From: Clostridium bowmanii
GTDB lineage: Bacteria > Bacillota > Clostridia > Clostridiales > Clostridiaceae
Length of the DNA: 64,000 nt
Assembly (NCBI RefSeq): GCF_018861315.1
Contig: NZ_JAHLDL010000012.1
Coordinates: 62,001-126,000 of the forward strand
Reading direction: 5' to 3'
The translations under genes were made by a program, and so were the position numbers. The notes under the pieces are model-generated. The model was given only the letters and a program-made list of their open reading frames with translations, was not told the origin of the DNA and ran no database searches. Shown piece after piece: positions 18,613 to 27,468 of the stretch (position 1 is its first letter; each line of letters opens with the position of its first letter).

Positions 18613-20310
18613 GTGAAAACAAAAAGATTAATGGCTACTGTACTAACACTTTCACTAACAGCTTCAGTTGCATTAATAGGTTGTGGAAAGAAAGCTACTG
18701 TAACACCTGAAGCAACACCTGGTACTGCAACTACAGTTAAAATGGACAAGGATCAATTTTTAAATGGTTATTTAAAGGCTGAGCCAAAGTCACTTGATCC
18801 ATCAATTGCAACTGACTTATATGCATCAGAAAGTTTAGTTAACTGTATGGAAGGTTTAACTAGAATAGAGCAAGATGACACTGGTAAAGATCTCATAAAA
18901 CCTGCAGCTGCTGAAAAATGGGAAACTAATGCAGATAAAACTGTATGGACATTCCATTTAAGAGATCTTAAATGGAACGATGGAAAAGCAGTAACAGCTC
19001 AAGATTTTGAATTCGCAATTAAAAGAGCTCTTAACCCAGACACTGGTTCAACATATGCATTTATTCTATTTCCTATAAAAAATGCTTTAGCATATAATTC
19101 TAAAAAAGCTAAGGCTGAAGAAGTAGGTATTAAGGCAGTTGATGCAAAAACGGTGCAATTTACATTAGAAAAAGCATGTCCATATTTCTTAGATTTGACA
19201 TACTTTAAAGTTATGTATCCTCAAAGAGAAGATATAGTTAAAGCAAATGGAGATAAATTCGGTACAGAAGCAAGTACAATGGTATTTAATGGACCATTTA
19301 TATTGAAAAATTGGGCACACCAAAGTAAGATGGAATTTGAAAAAAATCCAACTTATTGGGACAAGGATTCAGTTAAACTTGAAAAATTAACTCTTAATAT
19401 TATGAAAGATGAAACAGCAAGAATGAACTCATTATCCAGTGGTACAATAGATTATACTTTAGTTGCTAAATCAGAGTGGATACAAAAATTAAAGGCAACG
19501 GATAAATTTAATGTAACAACATTTAATGAACCTTCAGAAAGTTATATGCATTTTAATCAAAAGGATAAATATTTTAAAAATGCTAAAATACGTCAGGCAT
19601 TCAGTCTAGCTGTTGATAGAGAAGATTACGTTAAAGTTTTATATAAAGGATTAGCACAACCAGCATATGGATGGTGTCCACCAACACTTCAAATAGGTGG
19701 AAAAGATTATAGAGAAAAAGTTGCAGTAGAACCTCTTAAAGCATTTAAAACAGCAAATCCAGATGCTAAAAAATTGTTAGTTGAGGGTTTAAAAGAAATT
19801 GGAGAAAATGTAGATCCAGCAAAAGCAACATTTACATTATTAGAAGCTGGAACTGATGCTCAAGCTAGAGAATTTGCTGAGTATACTCAACAAATGTATA
19901 AGAAAAATTTAGGAATAGACTTAAAAATAGAATATGTTGATTGGGCAGTAGCTCAAAAGAGAACTGATCAATATGACTACCAAATAGCTGGTGTGGCATG
20001 GTCAGGAGACTACAACGATCCAAATACATTCTTTGATATGTTTATGACTGGAGCTAATATAATTGCAACTGGTTGGTCAAATGCAAAGTATGATAATTTA
20101 ATTAAAGAAGCATCTAACACAATTGATCCAGAGAAGAGAACAGAATTCTTTAAACAAGCAGAACAGATATTATTAGTAGATGATGCTGTTATCGCTCCAA
20201 CTGTATATAGAATTAAAAACAATTTTAGAGCTAAATATCTAAAAAAAGTAATGTCACCATTATTTGGAGCTAATGACTTCAAATATGCTTATACTGAAGG
20301 CAGAAAATAG
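18613..20310 (+). CDS. oppA: Oligopeptide-binding lipoprotein OppA-like (system 1)
   Basis: Extracellular peptide receptor of the first Opp system; 565 residues, SBP_bac_5 family. The signal peptide ends in lipobox ALIGC-G (Cys about residue 24), so it is lipid-anchored. Family landmarks are YLKAEPKSLDPSIATDLYAS, WTFHLRDLKWNDGKAVTAQDFEFAIKR, NGPFILKNW, and KIRQAFSLAVDREDYV. The GTG start (18613) follows AAAGGGGGG. It lies behind oppF, unlike system 2 where oppA comes first. A terminator follows directly. Confidence 0.94.
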   Translation: MKTKRLMATVLTLSLTASVALIGCGKKATVTPEATPGTATTVKMDKDQFLNGYLKAEPKSLDPSIATDLYASESLVNCMEGLTRIEQDDTGKDLIKPAAAEKWETNADKTVWTFHLRDLKWNDGKAVTAQDFEFAIKRALNPDTGSTYAFILFPIKNALAYNSKKAKAEEVGIKAVDAKTVQFTLEKACPYFLDLTYFKVMYPQREDIVKANGDKFGTEASTMVFNGPFILKNWAHQSKMEFEKNPTYWDKDSVKLEKLTLNIMKDETARMNSLSSGTIDYTLVAKSEWIQKLKATDKFNVTTFNEPSESYMHFNQKDKYFKNAKIRQAFSLAVDREDYVKVLYKGLAQPAYGWCPPTLQIGGKDYREKVAVEPLKAFKTANPDAKKLLVEGLKEIGENVDPAKATFTLLEAGTDAQAREFAEYTQQMYKKNLGIDLKIEYVDWAVAQKRTDQYDYQIAGVAWSGDYNDPNTFFDMFMTGANIIATGWSNAKYDNLIKEASNTIDPEKRTEFFKQAEQILLVDDAVIAPTVYRIKNNFRAKYLKKVMSPLFGANDFKYAYTEGRK

Positions 20311-20330
20311 ATATAGGTTTATAAATAAAA

Positions 20331-20370
20331 AGATAGTGCGGTAAGTAAATTACTGCACTATTTTTTTTTT
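20331..20370 (+). terminator. Rho-independent terminator of oppA (system 1)
   Basis: ATAGTGCGGTAA pairs with TTACTGCACTAT around loop GTAAA, followed by ten T residues. Confidence 0.93.
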
Positions 20371-20492
20371 GTTAAGCGTAATAAATAAGTAATAATTTAA
20401 ATATAAAAAAATGTGTATTTTATTTTTTAAATTATGAATAAAAGAACTCCAAATTGTAAAAAATATTAGATATTACAATTGGGAGGGGTATC

Positions 20493-20732
20493 ATGGGAAA
20501 AACACCTTTAAAAAAAGTTATTAAAGCTAAATTAAGAACGAACAAAGTGTTAACTAAAAATGAAATGCTCAGAGAATCATTAAAATATGAAATAGCTGAT
20601 GAGTTAGGTTTAATAGAAAAGATTGAGACTTGTGGCTGGAGTGGGCTAACAGCAGAAGAAACTGGTAGAATTGGAGGTCTAATGACTAAAAAAAAGAAGA
20701 GTATTAATCTCCCTAAAAACAAAGATTTTTAA
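20493..20732 (+). CDS. Small acid-soluble spore protein, alpha/beta-type-like
   Basis: The 79-residue basic protein contains LKYEIADELGLIEKI and, after CGWSGL, TAEETGRIGGLMTKKKK. These match the two conserved blocks of alpha/beta-type SASPs (K-x-E-[IV]-A-x-E-L-G and T-A-x-E-x-G-x-[IV]-G-G-x-[ML]-T-K). SASPs coat and protect DNA in the dormant spore. The insert between the blocks and the Trp resemble the SspF-like subgroup more than SspA/B. The Lys-rich N-terminus is longer than in classical SASPs. GGGAGGGG lies before the ATG. Monocistronic by position; forespore control is expected but no sure sigma-G promoter was identified. Confidence 0.82.
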   Translation: MGKTPLKKVIKAKLRTNKVLTKNEMLRESLKYEIADELGLIEKIETCGWSGLTAEETGRIGGLMTKKKKSINLPKNKDF

Positions 20733-20835
20733 AAAATGTTAAATTATTTTGGACAATAATTGGTGTATAGGTTAGAATATTATATATCATTATAGTTTCA
20801 AAATAAGAAATCTTTGAAAAAGGAGAAATTTTAAA

Positions 20836-21579
20836 ATGGATTGTTATAAAGAGTTTGCTCATATATATGATGAACTGATTAATTCTGATATTGATTATAG
20901 TGCATGGGCTTCAAAGATATTAGGCATATGCAGTGAATATAACATTGATAGGAAGAACTATCTAGATTTAGCGTGTGGTACAGGAAATCTTACTATAGAA
21001 ATTGTAAGTGAATTTAAGCATATATGGGCGGTTGATTTATCCAGTGATATGTTATGCGTAGCAGAAAAAAAAATCAGAGACGCAGGCATAAAAGCAAAAT
21101 TTCTATGTCGAGATATTTGTGAGTTGAATTTAAATTTGAATAATACATTTAACCTCATAACTTGTTGTTTAGATTCTACCAACTATATATTAGAAGAGGA
21201 AAATTTTAAAAAATATTTATTGGGTGTATATGATTTATTAAAAGAAGATGGTTTGTTTGTTTTTGATGTTAACTCTTATTACAAACTTACCAAGGTACTT
21301 GGCAATAATACCTATAATTTTGATTCGGATAATCTAGTGTATATTTGGGAGAACTATTTAGAAAATGATATAGTAGAAATGAGTTTAACTTTTTTTGCAA
21401 AAGAAGGACAAGTGTACAGACGATTTGATGAGCAGCATTCAGAAAGAGCTTATAAGGAAGAATATATAGAAAGTGTTATAAAAGAAGTTGGACTCGAAAT
21501 AATTAAAAAAATGGATAATTACGAAGATAAAATAGTATGCGAAAACACAGAGAGAATATGTTATGTGTTAAAAAAATAA
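20836..21579 (+). CDS. Class I SAM-dependent methyltransferase, substrate unknown
   Basis: 247 residues. The SAM-binding motif I is YLDLACGTGNLTIE (about 41-54). Motif II acidic residue is in IWAVDLSSDMLCVAEKK, and motif IV is in NLITCCLDSTNYI. This fits the Methyltransf_25/31 type with the YdiU-adjacent YqeM-like N-terminus (YKEFAHIYDELINSDIDYSAWA), a layout common in Firmicutes. AAAGGAGAAA precedes the ATG. The gene ends 26 nt before hslO, so they are probably co-transcribed. Substrate cannot be told. Confidence 0.85.
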   Translation: MDCYKEFAHIYDELINSDIDYSAWASKILGICSEYNIDRKNYLDLACGTGNLTIEIVSEFKHIWAVDLSSDMLCVAEKKIRDAGIKAKFLCRDICELNLNLNNTFNLITCCLDSTNYILEEENFKKYLLGVYDLLKEDGLFVFDVNSYYKLTKVLGNNTYNFDSDNLVYIWENYLENDIVEMSLTFFAKEGQVYRRFDEQHSERAYKEEYIESVIKEVGLEIIKKMDNYEDKIVCENTERICYVLKK

Positions 21580-21605
21580 TGAAAGTTTATAGGGGGTTTT
21601 AGTAT

Positions 21606-22487
21606 ATGGATAAATTAGTTAGAGCTACTGCAAAGGATGGTCAGGTTAGAATAATTGCAGCCATAACTACGGATTTAGTAAATGAGGGAGTTACTATGCA
21701 TTTATGTGCTCCTACTGCAGCAGCAGCTATGGGGAGAATGTTAACAGCTGGGACTCTTATGGGGACCATGCTAAAGTCTAAGGAAGATAGTTTAACACTT
21801 CAAATTGATGGAGGCGGAGAGGCTAAGGGTGTAGTAGTGACTGCACATGCTGATTCAAGTGTTAAAGGATATATAGGGAACCCTAATGTGGATTTACCTG
21901 CTAATAGCAAAGGAAAACTTGATGTAAGTGGAGCTATAGGTGTGGACGGTTATTTAAGAATTATAAGAGACATGGGGTTAAAGGAACCATATATAGGACA
22001 GGTGCCAATCTGCACTGGAGAAATTGGAGATGATTTAGCTTATTACTTTACTGTTTCAGAGCAGACCCCATCAGCTGTGGGCCTCGGAGTTTTAGTGGAT
22101 ACAGATATGAGCATAAAAGCTTCAGGAGGGTTTATAATTCAAATGATGCCGGATGCAAATGAATTTTTAGCTGATATGATAACCTATAGACTCGAAGAGA
22201 TTCCATCTATAACTGAATTTATAGCAAAGGGTATGACTATTGAAGAGATTTTAGAATTTATATTTGAAGATATGGAACTTAAAATACTTGAAGAGATTGT
22301 ACCAACATATAAATGTGATTGTTCTAGAGAAAGAGTTGAGAGGGCATTAATAAGTATAGGTAAAAAAGATTTAGAAGAATTATATAATGATGGTAAAACA
22401 GAACAACTTAAATGTCATTTTTGTAATAAGAATTATGATTTTAATCATGAAGATATTGGACAATTGTTAAAAAGTATCAATTCATAA
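21606..22487 (+). CDS. hslO: Hsp33 redox-regulated chaperone
   Basis: Holdase chaperone activated by oxidation. 293 residues, typical. The C-terminal zinc-binding redox switch is C237-D-C239 and C270-HF-C273, i.e. C-x-C ... C-x2-C. The N-terminal domain has [24 protein letters not shown] and the glycine-rich [13 protein letters not shown]. In an anaerobe it would protect proteins during oxygen exposure. GGGGG lies upstream of the ATG. Follows the methyltransferase gene closely. Confidence 0.96.
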   Translation: MDKLVRATAKDGQVRIIAAITTDLVNEGVTMHLCAPTAAAAMGRMLTAGTLMGTMLKSKEDSLTLQIDGGGEAKGVVVTAHADSSVKGYIGNPNVDLPANSKGKLDVSGAIGVDGYLRIIRDMGLKEPYIGQVPICTGEIGDDLAYYFTVSEQTPSAVGLGVLVDTDMSIKASGGFIIQMMPDANEFLADMITYRLEEIPSITEFIAKGMTIEEILEFIFEDMELKILEEIVPTYKCDCSRERVERALISIGKKDLEELYNDGKTEQLKCHFCNKNYDFNHEDIGQLLKSINS

Positions 22488-22595
22488 TTGAAATCCGAGT
22501 ATATTACCATGTTTTATAAAATGGAGGAAAATAGAGTTAATTTGACATTTGAGGAGCATAAGTTAAATAACTATGGATACTCGCAATAGTTTATG

Positions 22596-22718
22596 TTGAC
22601 AACTACGTCAAAATTATATAATATATAAATGTGCTTATAAGACGAAAAAGCAAACATTAAAGTAAAGAAATGGTTAGCATATAAAGTTGTTGACAAGTTT
22701 TATGAAATGATGTAGACT
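22596..22718 (+). promoter_or_regulatory. Two candidate promoters ahead of the tRNA cluster
   Basis: Candidate 1 is TTGACA (22596-22601), 17-nt spacer, TAATAT (22619-22624). Candidate 2 is TTGACA (22690-22695), 17-nt spacer, TAGACT (22713-22718), overlapped by a TATAAT at 22718-22723. Both point to the tRNA genes starting at 22741. Confidence 0.55.
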
Positions 22719-22740
22719 ATAATAGTTGATGAAGACATGT

Positions 22741-22816
22741 GGGAGCATAGCTCAGCTGGGAGAGCATCTGCCTTACAAGCAGAGGGTCACAGGTTCGAAC
22801 CCTGTTGTTCCCACCA
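22741..22816 (+). tRNA. tRNA-Val (anticodon UAC)
   Basis: Acceptor GGGAGCA pairs with TGTTCCC. The anticodon loop CTTACAA gives TAC. T-arm GGTTCGAACC; CCA encoded. It is the cognate of the GUA specifier codon in the valS T-box in this window. Confidence 0.97.
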
Positions 22817-22821
22817 CATAT

Positions 22822-22898
22822 GGCCCAGTGGCTCAGTTGGTTAGAGTGCCGCCCTGTCACGGCGGAGGTCGAGGGTCCGAGTCCCTTCTGGGTCGCCA
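22822..22898 (+). tRNA. tRNA-Asp (anticodon GUC)
   Basis: Acceptor GGCCCAG pairs with CTGGGTC (one G-T). The anticodon loop CTGTCAC gives GTC, with stem CCGCC/GGCGG. CCA encoded. Only 5 nt separate it from tRNA-Val. Confidence 0.97.
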
Positions 22899-22945
22899 TT
22901 TAAATTTGGTGATTTTTATAAAAAGTAAATTTAAAAAACTAGTAA

Positions 22946-23021
<76 letters not shown>

Positions 23022-23026
23022 ATGTT

Positions 23027-23101
23027 GCGGGAGTGGCTCAGTGGTAGAGCGTCACCTTGCCAAGGTGAACGTCGCGAGTTCGAATCTCGTCTTCCGCTCC
23101 A
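23027..23101 (+). tRNA. tRNA-Gly (anticodon GCC)
   Basis: Acceptor GCGGGAG pairs with CTTCCGC. The anticodon loop TTGCCAA gives GCC, with stem TCACC/GGTGA. CCA encoded. Confidence 0.97.
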
Positions 23102-23119
23102 ATTACAGTTACAACTAAT

Positions 23120-23194
23120 GGCGCTATAGCCAAGCGGTAAGGTCAAGGTCTGCAAAACCTTTATTCCCCGGTTCAAATCCGGGTGGCGCCTCCA
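23120..23194 (+). tRNA. tRNA-Cys (anticodon GCA)
   Basis: Acceptor GGCGCTA pairs with TGGCGCC. The anticodon loop CTGCAAA gives GCA, with stem AAGGT/ACCTT. CCA encoded. Last tRNA of the cluster. Confidence 0.97.
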
Positions 23195-23206
23195 AAGCAG
23201 AAAAAA

Positions 23207-23250
23207 AGTAGCCTAGATACTGATATTTCAGTATCTAGGCTACTTTTCTT
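23207..23250 (+). terminator. Terminator of the tRNA cluster
   Basis: AGTAGCCTAGATACTGA pairs with its complement (tip TATT) and is followed by TTTTCTT. Confidence 0.93.
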
Positions 23251-23318
23251 ATTATAATCATAAAGTTTGTTATTCCATCATATGAATTTAATAATGAATT
23301 AGGATGGAGATGATATTT

Positions 23319-23669
23319 GTGAAATTAAAATTAATAACAAGGGTATTAGAAATGCTTTCATTTATTGTTGGTTTGGCTGGATGTATAATGATATTTATGA
23401 AAATTGAATTGCCAACAATGATGTTTCCAATATGTACATTACTTTTAGTTATTACTAGTATGTCTGCATTTATAAAAACTCGAAAACTTATAAAATTAGC
23501 ATATCCTTTATTTATAATATATTTTCTTTTAGCAATGCCAATCATATTGGACTTTATAAAAAATAAAATTCTGTCTTTTGGTTTTGTTGCACTAAGTTTT
23601 GTTATTGCTATCATATATATATATAGGGAATTAATAACAAGTAGCAAGGAAAAAGAATTATCACGTTAA
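23319..23669 (+). CDS. Small multi-pass membrane protein, unknown function
   Basis: 116 residues from GTG 23319, chosen because GGAG lies 9 nt upstream. An in-frame ATG at 23304 has no good site and would add five residues. Four hydrophobic segments are visible: LEMLSFIVGLAGCIMIFM, MMFPICTLLLVITSMSAFI, AYPLFIIYFLLAMPIILDF and SFGFVALSFVIAIIYIY. The C-terminus ITSSKEKELSR is hydrophilic. No recognised family and no close partner gene. Coding status rests on the site and hydropathy pattern. Confidence 0.6.
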   Translation: MKLKLITRVLEMLSFIVGLAGCIMIFMKIELPTMMFPICTLLLVITSMSAFIKTRKLIKLAYPLFIIYFLLAMPIILDFIKNKILSFGFVALSFVIAIIYIYRELITSSKEKELSR

Positions 23670-23902
23670 GTAAGAAAATTATGATAAGTAAGATTGTACT
23701 TAATTGTGAAATCTTTTGTTGCGTTCGAAATCAATACTATTAAAACAAGGACTATACAAAGTGAATAATTCAAGACAATATATATAACTATACATGAGCT
23801 ATAAAAAACAATGCTCAATTGCATTTATATTATCTTCTCTAGAAACTAAAATCTAAAGGTTATTTACCCTTCTAAAATAATAATTACTTTTCAAACTAAC
23901 AA
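23670..23902. other. Gene-free AT-rich stretch before palindromic copy B
   Basis: Stops occur in all frames and there is no clear promoter. I see nothing supportable here beyond the start of the repeat element that follows. Confidence 0.5.
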
Positions 23903-24135
23903 TTTTTCTTATAAGATGCTAACAAAAGTATATGTTGCGTAAAAATGCGTCTGAACAAACCTTAGTAATTCTAATTTATTGTATTTGCATATGCGTAAGG
24001 AAAAATTCATGTTTGAGCGATAGCGAGTTTGAATTTTTTAGCAGATGCAAATACAATAAATTTTAGAATTACTTGGCGCAGTGAACGCATTTTAAGCAAT
24101 ATATACTTTTAGTTATAGCATCTTATAAGAAAAAA
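23903..24135. repeat. Intergenic nested inverted-repeat element, copy B
   Basis: The outer arm TTTTTCTTATAAGATGC (from 23903) pairs with GCATCTTATAAGAAAAA (ending 24135). Inner pairs are AGTATAT/ATATACT, AAATGCGT/ACGCATTT, AGTAATTCTAA/TTAGAATTACT, ATTGTATTTGCAT with its complement, and AAAAATTCA/TGAATTTTT. The apex TGTTTGAGCGATAGCGAGTTTG is nearly that of copy A. It lies 29 nt beyond the 3' end of the minus-strand gene at 24165. Confidence 0.85.
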
Positions 24136-24164
24136 CGTTTAGATTAGATTAGAATAGCAATTTC

Positions 24165-24860
24165 CTAAATTCTAAAAATACTACCTCTATCAATTAGTTT
24201 TCCATCTCTTAAATACACAGGTTCTACCTTATGCTTATTTAAAAATTTCAATATTTCATTTCCATATAAATAATGATCTAAGCTGCCATAAAAAGCTAAG
24301 ACCCCTTCTTCAATAAGTCCCGTTGCACCACCAATAAAACCGTAGTCAAGGCCAGGAAGAAGAATATCCCCAGGAGGAATTAATAAAACATCGATTTTTT
24401 CAAGAATTAAAGATTTAGCAATAGAAGTATCACTAGTAATGATCGCATGATTATTTACTATACAAGTAGAACATTTTGTGTAACCCTGCCTCACATTAAT
24501 TAATTTTTTGTTTGCTATAAGTGACAAAAGATTAGTATCAGTAAAATTTATTGAGTGAATAAAGAGATTTCCTATGCTCAATGCATTGAGACATATATTA
24601 TTTGGGTATTTAGTTTGCAAAGTTGAATTTGATTTATAAACTTTGTAATTTAATGAAGTTAAGGTGTTTATAAATTCGCCATTCATATCCTTATGCACTA
24701 TAATGCTATCGCCAGCAATATGCATCAACATATCAGGATGGCCAGATTCAACCTTATATAAGTCCTTGCTAGGTGGGCAAATAAGTAAGTTATACCCTAG
24801 GGAGAGTAAATATTCACTTTCTTCATTATGAATTCTAAAATCAACAATAAGATTTTTCAT
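24165..24860 (-). CDS. Conserved clostridial protein, probably DUF6873 family
   Basis: 231 residues with no signal peptide or membrane helix. Distinctive segments are NVRQGYTKCSTCIVNNHAIITSD (two Cys, C-x2-C), LIPPGDILLPGLDYGFIGGATGLI and a C-terminal VYLRDGKLIDRGSIF. I associate this pattern with a Firmicute family of unknown function (DUF6873); the family number is from memory and less sure than the fact of conservation. The ordered beta-rich, Gly-rich layout could suit a hydrolase or deiminase-like fold, but I see no definite catalytic set. Monocistronic; divergent from ytxC. Confidence 0.6.
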   Translation of the reverse strand: MKNLIVDFRIHNEESEYLLSLGYNLLICPPSKDLYKVESGHPDMLMHIAGDSIIVHKDMNGEFINTLTSLNYKVYKSNSTLQTKYPNNICLNALSIGNLFIHSINFTDTNLLSLIANKKLINVRQGYTKCSTCIVNNHAIITSDTSIAKSLILEKIDVLLIPPGDILLPGLDYGFIGGATGLIEEGVLAFYGSLDHYLYGNEILKFLNKHKVEPVYLRDGKLIDRGSIFRI

Positions 24861-25015
24861 GCCATACTCCTATTTCATGTATATTTTTTTATTCGTATAG
24901 TTTACTTTATAACACACAACTATTACACATTGCAATATGTCGATAATTGTTTAATGTATTTTGCATATCCATTAATTTTACGCACATACTACTATATGAG
25001 AAGGGAGTGTGCGAA

Positions 25016-25918
25016 ATGCTTTTATTAACTGTTGTATATAATAGCAGTATGGAGTGCATTATTGATGAAATCAAAGACATTAAAAAGTGTTTTGAACATA
25101 AAAAAATGATTTTAGGGATAGTCGAAAGTATAATAGACGATACTCACTTCATAAAATTTTTTTGCGGTGATGATAACTTAAGCTATAGTAGTATAAAAAC
25201 ATTTAATTTGAATGTTGCCAATATGTTATACAAAATAGTAACAATGGAATTTTGTAAAAAAGAAATGAATAATTTTTTAGCTGAAACTTATTTTTTTCTG
25301 CCATATGAGGAAATAAAACGAATTAAACCTAAGATACAAGAAGCCTTGCTTAGTGAAGGCGCAATATCCGGTCCCAGCATGGTATATTGTATAAACAGGA
25401 AAAACATTATTATGGATAAGATAACTAAATGTATCGAAGAAAATAATGAAATTAATATAAGTGGATTTTTAACATTTAGGACAAAAGAGCTAAGGGCGGA
25501 TTTAGAATGTATAGTTGACAAAGTTGTAGAAGAGTATATGGTAGAAAAAGAATATAATGAGTTTATAAAATTATTGAAATACTTTGTTGAAGTTCAGGAG
25601 AGTAAGGTAGATGAGCTTAATATTCTCATTGAAAAAAATGGAGATTATTATTTAAAAGATGAAGATGGAAATGATTTAGTAGGAAATATGCAAATGGAGT
25701 TACCAAAAGTTCAATTTGATTTAAAAGAAAATAAAGAAGAACTTATAATTAGTACCATGATAACTACCGCCCCTAAGAAAATAATTATACACTGCGTAGA
25801 GAATTGTAAAAATAAAGAATTGATACAAACTATAAGCAAAGTATTTGAAAATAAGGTTTATTATTGTGATGAGTGTGCAGTCTGCGAAAAAATTAAAAAA
25901 GGAATTGAGGTCTGGTAG
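25016..25918 (+). CDS. ytxC: Sporulation protein YtxC
   Basis: 301 residues from ATG 25016, which has AAGGGAG about 8 nt upstream. An earlier in-frame ATG at 24947 lacks a site and adds 23 untypical residues. The central helical part with INISGFLTFRTKELRADLE, then VVEEYMVEKEYNEFIKLLKYFVEVQESKVDELN and the late TTAPKKIIIHC match the YtxC family. YtxC is known from Bacillus and clostridial spore formers but its biochemical role is undefined. The C-terminus has a Cys pair (YYCDECAVC). The infC operon starts just downstream, a common neighbourhood in clostridia. Confidence 0.85.
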   Translation: MLLLTVVYNSSMECIIDEIKDIKKCFEHKKMILGIVESIIDDTHFIKFFCGDDNLSYSSIKTFNLNVANMLYKIVTMEFCKKEMNNFLAETYFFLPYEEIKRIKPKIQEALLSEGAISGPSMVYCINRKNIIMDKITKCIEENNEINISGFLTFRTKELRADLECIVDKVVEEYMVEKEYNEFIKLLKYFVEVQESKVDELNILIEKNGDYYLKDEDGNDLVGNMQMELPKVQFDLKENKEELIISTMITTAPKKIIIHCVENCKNKELIQTISKVFENKVYYCDECAVCEKIKKGIEVW

Positions 25919-25961
25919 TTGTGCAATATTAAAAAAATATAAAAAATAAAATGAAAAAGTG

Positions 25962-25990
25962 TTGACAAACAGTGGTTTAAATAGTATAGT
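25962..25990 (+). promoter_or_regulatory. Sigma-A promoter of the infC-rpmI-rplT operon
   Basis: TTGACA (25962-25967), 17-nt spacer, TATAGT (25985-25990). It starts 44 nt after the ytxC stop. Confidence 0.85.
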
Positions 25991-25996
25991 TTTAAT

Positions 25997-26200
25997 TGTT
26001 GTGAATGAAAATATAAAAAAATATATTAATCTAATATGTTTTAATATAATATAATTATGTTTTACAAGAAGAAACAGCCGTTTCTCACCTAACAGTTATG
26101 CTAGTTAGGTTAATTAGTAATTTAAATTTGTTACTATTAAGGACGGCATTTGTCGTCCTTTTTGTTATTTGAATAAAAAAAGTTTCTAAATATGCCTAGG
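25997..26200 (+). promoter_or_regulatory. infC operon leader with attenuator (L20-leader-like)
   Basis: The leader of about 200 nt has the hairpin AAACAGCCGTTT (26072-26083), CCTAAC/GTTAGG (about 26088-26109), AGTAA/TTACT (about 26116-26135) and finally a rho-independent terminator (26139-26165, GGACG/CGTCC plus T run). GCCGT in the first hairpin (26077-26081) can pair with ACGGC in the terminator stem (26143-26147), giving a plausible switch. By analogy with Firmicute leaders, ribosomal protein L20 is the likely effector; this is inference. Confidence 0.75.
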
Positions 26201-26211
26201 AGGTGAAAATT

Positions 26212-26730
26212 ATTAGTAAAAACAAAGATTTCATGATGAATGAAGAAATAAGACATGCAGAAATAAGAGTCATAGGATTCGATGGTTCTCCATTAGGTGT
26301 TTTGAATACTAAAGATGCGTTAAAGCTTGCAGAAGAAAAAGACATGGATTTAGTTATGATGTCACCTACAGCAAAACCACCAGTATGTAGAATAATGGAT
26401 TTCGGTAAGTTTATCTATGAACAACAGAAAAAAGAAAAAGAAGCTAAAAAGAAGCAAAAGGTTGTAAATCTTAAAGAAATACGATTAAGTGCAACTATAG
26501 AAGATCATGATATTGCAATTAAGGCTAGTAATGCGAAAAAGTTCTTGTTAGATGAAGATAAGGTTAAAATAACTGTAAGATTTAGAGGAAGAGAAATTGA
26601 AAACTCTAAAGTAGGACATAAGATATTAAAATCTTTTGTAGAAAAAATCGGTGATGTTTATATTGTTGAAAAACCAGCGAGGCAAGAGGGAAGAAATATG
26701 ATAATGATTTTAGCTCCTAAAAGAGCATAA
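26212..26730 (+). CDS. infC: Translation initiation factor IF-3, with ATT start
   Basis: IF-3 controls start-codon selection and subunit dissociation. 172 residues from the proposed ATT. Landmarks are [46 protein letters not shown], the Lys-rich linker [11 protein letters not shown], and the C-domain [29 protein letters not shown] (26198-26203) overlaps an in-frame GTG (26203), which is therefore too close to use. ATT 26212 is 8 nt from the site (ATT 26209 is 5 nt). AUU starts are well known for infC and allow autoregulation. First gene of infC-rpmI-rplT. Confidence 0.93.
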   Translation: MSKNKDFMMNEEIRHAEIRVIGFDGSPLGVLNTKDALKLAEEKDMDLVMMSPTAKPPVCRIMDFGKFIYEQQKKEKEAKKKQKVVNLKEIRLSATIEDHDIAIKASNAKKFLLDEDKVKITVRFRGREIENSKVGHKILKSFVEKIGDVYIVEKPARQEGRNMIMILAPKRA

Positions 26731-26750
26731 CCGAGAGGAGGAATTTTATT

Positions 26751-26948
26751 ATGCCTAAAATGAAAACACATAGAGGCGCAGCAAAAAGATTTAAGAAAAC
26801 AGGTACAGGAAAGTTAAAAAGAGCGAAAGCTTTCACAAGCCATATATTAACAAAGAAAAGCCCAAAAAGAAAAAGAAATCTTAGAAAAACTGCATATGTT
26901 TCAACAACTCAAATAAAATCAATGAAGAAATTGTTACCATACTTATAA
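26751..26948 (+). CDS. rpmI: 50S ribosomal protein L35
   Basis: 65 residues, highly basic: [20 protein letters not shown] followed by [20 protein letters not shown], unmistakable L35. GAGAGGAGG lies upstream of the ATG. It sits 20 nt after infC and 27 nt before rplT in the classical order and is probably translationally linked to both. Confidence 0.97.
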   Translation: MPKMKTHRGAAKRFKKTGTGKLKRAKAFTSHILTKKSPKRKRNLRKTAYVSTTQIKSMKKLLPYL

Positions 26949-26975
26949 TTGAATGGTGCTTAGGAGGTATATTAA

Positions 26976-27335
26976 ATGGCAAGGATTAAGAGAGCAATTA
27001 ACTCACGTAAAAAACATAAAAAGATATTAAAGCTTGCAAAAGGCTATTATGGTGGAAAAAGTAAGTTATTTAAAACAGCTAATGAATCAGTAATAAGGGC
27101 ACTTAGAAATGGTTACATTGGAAGAAAATTAAAGAAAAGAGATTTCAGAAAACTTTGGATTGCTAGAATCAATGCTGCTTCAAGATTGAGTGACCTTTCA
27201 TATTCAAGATTTATGAACGGAATGAAACTTGCAGGCATAGATATTAACAGAAAAATGCTTTCAGAAATAGCTATACATGATCCAAAAGCTTTTGCTGATT
27301 TAGTAGAAGTTGCAAAAAAACAATTAAAAGCTTAA
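26976..27335 (+). CDS. rplT: 50S ribosomal protein L20
   Basis: 119 residues with [48 protein letters not shown] and the C-terminal domain typical of L20. It assembles early on 23S rRNA and in Firmicutes represses its own operon through the leader. AGGAGG lies before the ATG. Last gene of the operon; a terminator follows. Confidence 0.98.
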   Translation: MARIKRAINSRKKHKKILKLAKGYYGGKSKLFKTANESVIRALRNGYIGRKLKKRDFRKLWIARINAASRLSDLSYSRFMNGMKLAGIDINRKMLSEIAIHDPKAFADLVEVAKKQLKA

Positions 27336-27345
27336 AATTATTTAT

Positions 27346-27374
27346 GAATGTAGCCTTTAGGCTACATTTTTTAT
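27346..27374 (+). terminator. Terminator of the infC operon
   Basis: ATGTAGCC-TTTA-GGCTACAT followed by a T run, shortly after the rplT stop. Confidence 0.93.
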
Positions 27375-27468
27375 TGCAGTTTTGGAAAACATATAGTAAA
27401 TAATATTTTAAGTGGTATAATATAGCAATGTAATATAACATTATTGGTGAAATTTAGAGGTGATTAAT

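Noticed and set aside
22514-22594. 26-codon frame starting ATG TTT TAT AAA ATG before the tRNA cluster
   Set aside because: No ribosome-binding site and no conserved pattern; lies in the promoter region of the tRNA genes.
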